From positions 2,531,501 through 2,595,500 of the forward strand of contig NZ_CP017476.1 in the NCBI RefSeq assembly GCF_001761385.1: DNA of 64,000 nucleotides, read 5' to 3'. Numbering within the stretch: the first letter of the stretch is position 1; each line of letters begins with the position of its first letter. The notes under the pieces are model-generated. The model had not been told where the DNA came from and ran no database searches. It saw only the letters and a list, made by a program, of their open reading frames with translations. Origin of the DNA: Hydrogenophaga crassostreae. Its GTDB lineage: Bacteria; Pseudomonadota; Gammaproteobacteria; Burkholderiales; Burkholderiaceae_C. Shown piece by piece: positions 61,949-64,000 of this stretch. Both the position numbers and the translations under genes were made by a program.

Positions 61949-62629
61949 CTAAAACGTCAGCGTTTTCACGCCTGACGGCGTGCCCAACAAGCACACGTGA
62001 GCACGCTGGTGGGCAAACACGCCCACCGTCACCACGCCCGGCCACTGGTTCACTTCGCTCTCAAACGCCAGCGGATCGGCGATCTGCAGGCCGGTCACAT
62101 CCAGGATCTGCTGCCCGTTGTCGGTCACCAGCGGGGCACCGTCTTTCAGGCGGAGTTTGGCTTGCGCGCCCATGGCGACGAACTGGCGCGCGATGCGGGC
62201 CGCCGCCATCGGGATCACTTCGACTGGCAAGGGAAACGCGCCCAGCGCCTTCACCATCTTGGATTCGTCGGCGATGCACACGAAGCGCTTCGATTGCGCC
62301 GCCACGATTTTTTCGCGGGTCAGCGCGGCGCCGCCGCCCTTGACCATGTTGCCCTGCGCGTCAATTTCGTCGGCGCCATCGATGTAAACCGACAGCTCGG
62401 CCACGTCCGCCGCTTCCAGCACCGGGATGCCCAGCGCCTTCAAACGCGCCGTCGATGCCTCCGAGCTCGACACCGCGCCAGGGATCTGGTCTTTCATGGT
62501 CGCCAGGGCGTCGATGAACTTGTTCACGGTGGAGCCGGTGCCCACGCCCACGATCTCGCCGGGGGTCACATACGCCAGGGCAGCTTGCCCCACCAGGGTT
62601 TTCAATTCGTCTTGGGTCATTTGCGACAA
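61949..62629 (-). CDS. rpiA: ribose-5-phosphate isomerase A
   Basis: A 226-residue enzyme interconverting ribose-5-phosphate and ribulose-5-phosphate. GVGTGSTVNKFIDAL (phosphate loop), YIDGADEID and KGGGAALTREKIVA are the conserved segments, with length as expected. It is divergent from pyrD with only 26 bases between start codons. Confidence 0.94.
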   Translation of the reverse strand: MSQMTQDELKTLVGQAALAYVTPGEIVGVGTGSTVNKFIDALATMKDQIPGAVSSSEASTARLKALGIPVLEAADVAELSVYIDGADEIDAQGNMVKGGGAALTREKIVAAQSKRFVCIADESKMVKALGAFPLPVEVIPMAAARIARQFVAMGAQAKLRLKDGAPLVTDNGQQILDVTGLQIADPLAFESEVNQWPGVVTVGVFAHQRAHVCLLGTPSGVKTLTF

Positions 62630-62655
62630 TCAGAGGTCAAAACCCAATTATCGCC

Positions 62656-63741
62656 ATGTCCCTGCTCCCCTACTCCCTCGCCCGCCCCTTTCTCTTCAGC
62701 ATGGACCCCGAAGCGGCACACGAGGTCACGCTCGGCGGCCTGGCCGCCATCCAGCGCTCGCCGCTGACCTGCCTCTACGGCGAAAACCGCGTCGACGACC
62801 CGGCAACGGTCGCGGGCCTCAACTTCCCCAACCGGGTTGGCCTGGCCGCCGGACTCGACAAAAACGCCCGCTGCATCGATGGCCTCGCCGCCATGGGCTT
62901 TGGCTTCGTGGAAGTCGGCACCGTGACGCCGCTGGCCCAGCCCGGCAACCCCAAGCCGCGCATGTTCCGCCTGCCCACGGCCAATGCGCTCATCAACCGC
63001 CTGGGCTTCAACAACGAAGGCTTGCAGGCCTTTCTGACCAACGTGCAACAGGCGCGCTTTCGCAAGCAAGGCGGCGGCGCAACGCCCCTGTTGCTCGGCC
63101 TGAACATCGGCAAAAACGCCGCCACCCCCATTGAGCGGGCCACCGAAGACTATTTGACCTGCCTCGATGGCGTCTACCCCCACGCCGACTACGTCACCGT
63201 CAACATCTCCAGCCCGAACACACAAAATCTGCGCAGCCTGCAAAGCGATGAAGCGCTGGACGCGCTGCTCGGCGCCGTGACCGAGCGCCGCGAGCAGCTT
63301 GCGCAACGCCACGGCAAACGCATCCCCATCTTCGTGAAAATCGCCCCCGATCTCGACGGCGCTCAGATCGATGTGGTCGCCGCCACCTTGCAGCGCTACG
63401 GCTGCGACAGCGATGGCCAGCCCAACAACGCCTGGGGCGTGATCGCCACCAACACCACGCTGAGCCGCGAAGCCGTGCAAGGCATGCCCCACGCCACCGA
63501 AGCCGGCGGTCTCTCGGGTGCGCCGGTATTGGAGATGAGCAACAAGGTGATCGCGCAGCTGCGCGGCAAGCTGGGCGCCGGCTTCCCCATCGTGGGCGTG
63601 GGCGGCGTGATGAGCGCAGCCGACGCAGTGAGCAAGATGCAGGCGGGCGCGGACCTGGTGCAGATCTACACCGGCCTGATCTACAAAGGCCCTGCCCTGG
63701 TCCGCGAATCGGCCCATGCGGTCAAAGCGTTCAAGCGCTGA
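62656..63741 (+). CDS. pyrD: dihydroorotate dehydrogenase (quinone, class 2)
   Basis: A 361-residue membrane-associated flavoenzyme of pyrimidine synthesis. It has the class 2 N-terminal extension (MSLLPYSLARPFLFSMDPEA), NRVGLAAGLDKNARCIDG, YVTVNISSPNTQNLR with the catalytic serine, and the FMN phosphate site VGVGGVMSAADA. Its stop overlaps the convergent oxidoreductase gene by 11 bases. Confidence 0.95.
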   Translation: MSLLPYSLARPFLFSMDPEAAHEVTLGGLAAIQRSPLTCLYGENRVDDPATVAGLNFPNRVGLAAGLDKNARCIDGLAAMGFGFVEVGTVTPLAQPGNPKPRMFRLPTANALINRLGFNNEGLQAFLTNVQQARFRKQGGGATPLLLGLNIGKNAATPIERATEDYLTCLDGVYPHADYVTVNISSPNTQNLRSLQSDEALDALLGAVTERREQLAQRHGKRIPIFVKIAPDLDGAQIDVVAATLQRYGCDSDGQPNNAWGVIATNTTLSREAVQGMPHATEAGGLSGAPVLEMSNKVIAQLRGKLGAGFPIVGVGGVMSAADAVSKMQAGADLVQIYTGLIYKGPALVRESAHAVKAFKR

Positions 63742-64000
63742 TCAGGTTCGCCACGTAGTCGCCCAAGGCCAGCGAGCTGGTCAGCCCGGGCGACTCGATC
63801 CCAAACATGTTGACCAAACCCACCACGCCATGCGCGGCCGGGCCGTCAATGCGGAAATCGGCCGCAGGCTCGTTGGGCCCGCTGATCTTGGGGCGAATGC
63901 CCGCGTAGCCCGGCTGAAGCGAACCGGCGGGCAATCCTGGCCAATAGCAACGCACGGCGGCTTCAAACTCGGCCGCCCGCGAAGCATCGGCCTGAAAATC
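63731..64000 (-). CDS. FAD-dependent oxidoreductase (LhgO-like), C-terminal part
   Basis: The frame is open to the window edge, giving the last 89 residues. YWPGLPAGSLQPGYAGIRPK and VNMFGIESPGLTSSLALGDYVANL are typical of the C-terminus of DAO-family enzymes of the L-2-hydroxyglutarate oxidase type. The FAD-binding part lies beyond the window. Confidence 0.75.
   Translation of the reverse strand, partial: DFQADASRAAEFEAAVRCYWPGLPAGSLQPGYAGIRPKISGPNEPAADFRIDGPAAHGVVGLVNMFGIESPGLTSSLALGDYVANLISA

Noticed and set aside
1..64000. tRNA, rRNA, CRISPR or IS elements
   Set aside because: No regular repeat-spacer pattern, transposase or clover-leaf sequence was recognised on either strand by reading; a covariance search could still find short RNAs.

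Overview
The window reads as a high-GC betaproteobacterial chromosome, most likely Comamonadaceae or a close Burkholderiales relative. Gene families and gene order suggest this: guaB-guaA, smpB next to ratA-rnfH, rlmE-ftsH-folP and glmM, penicillin-acylase-like and DUF4124 proteins, and a tadA gene fused to an alpha/beta hydrolase. This assignment comes from gene content, not from a 16S gene or a search.

Layout. (1) 1-1347: the 3' end of a MobH-type ICE relaxase (traI), a candidate small RNA, and a dif-like Xer site whose XerD half is canonical and whose XerC half is degenerate, as expected where a Xer-integrated element meets the chromosome. (2) 1604-6041: a polar amino acid ABC transporter (binding protein, two permeases, ATPase) with an embedded zinc deacylase gene. 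(3) 6172-26950: mostly housekeeping and single-gene functions: EF-hand protein, penicillin-acylase-like hydrolase, cyclase-FHA protein, LD-carboxypeptidase, TadA fusion, PaiB-like protein, guaA, guaB, rnfH, ratA, smpB, a TolC-like porin, an OlsB-like N-acyltransferase, a NamZ-family protein, a GNAT protein and glmM. (4) 27129-54580: a complete type IV secretion locus transcribed leftward. Its order is virB1-2-3-4, accessory genes, virB5 to virB11, then virD4. Three effector genes with the XVIPCD-type C-terminal secretion signal lie within it, each next to a likely immunity gene. (5) 54830-64000: folP, ftsH, rlmE, yhbY, prlC, a glutaredoxin-like protein, rpiA, pyrD and the end of an FAD oxidoreductase gene.

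The main point of interest is region 4. It looks like an antibacterial X-T4SS: VirB7 is a long lipoprotein with an N0-like C-terminal domain, and the effectors carry XVIPCD-like tails. The effectors have three different N-terminal toxins: a class 3 lipase, a phospholipase A2-like domain, and a domain that resembles CD38-type ADP-ribosyl cyclases/NAD glycohydrolases. The two presumed membrane-attacking enzymes are paired with lipoproteins. The presumed NADase is paired with a protein lacking any export signal, as needed for an immunity protein acting in the cytosol. Two effector modules lie on a tandem duplication of about 0.9 kb of near-identical sequence with unrelated sequence on both sides, which suggests a cassette mechanism for swapping toxins. 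The whole island sits between folP and glmM, genes that are normally adjacent downstream of ftsH.

No tRNA, rRNA, CRISPR array, transposase or integrase gene was seen in the window.
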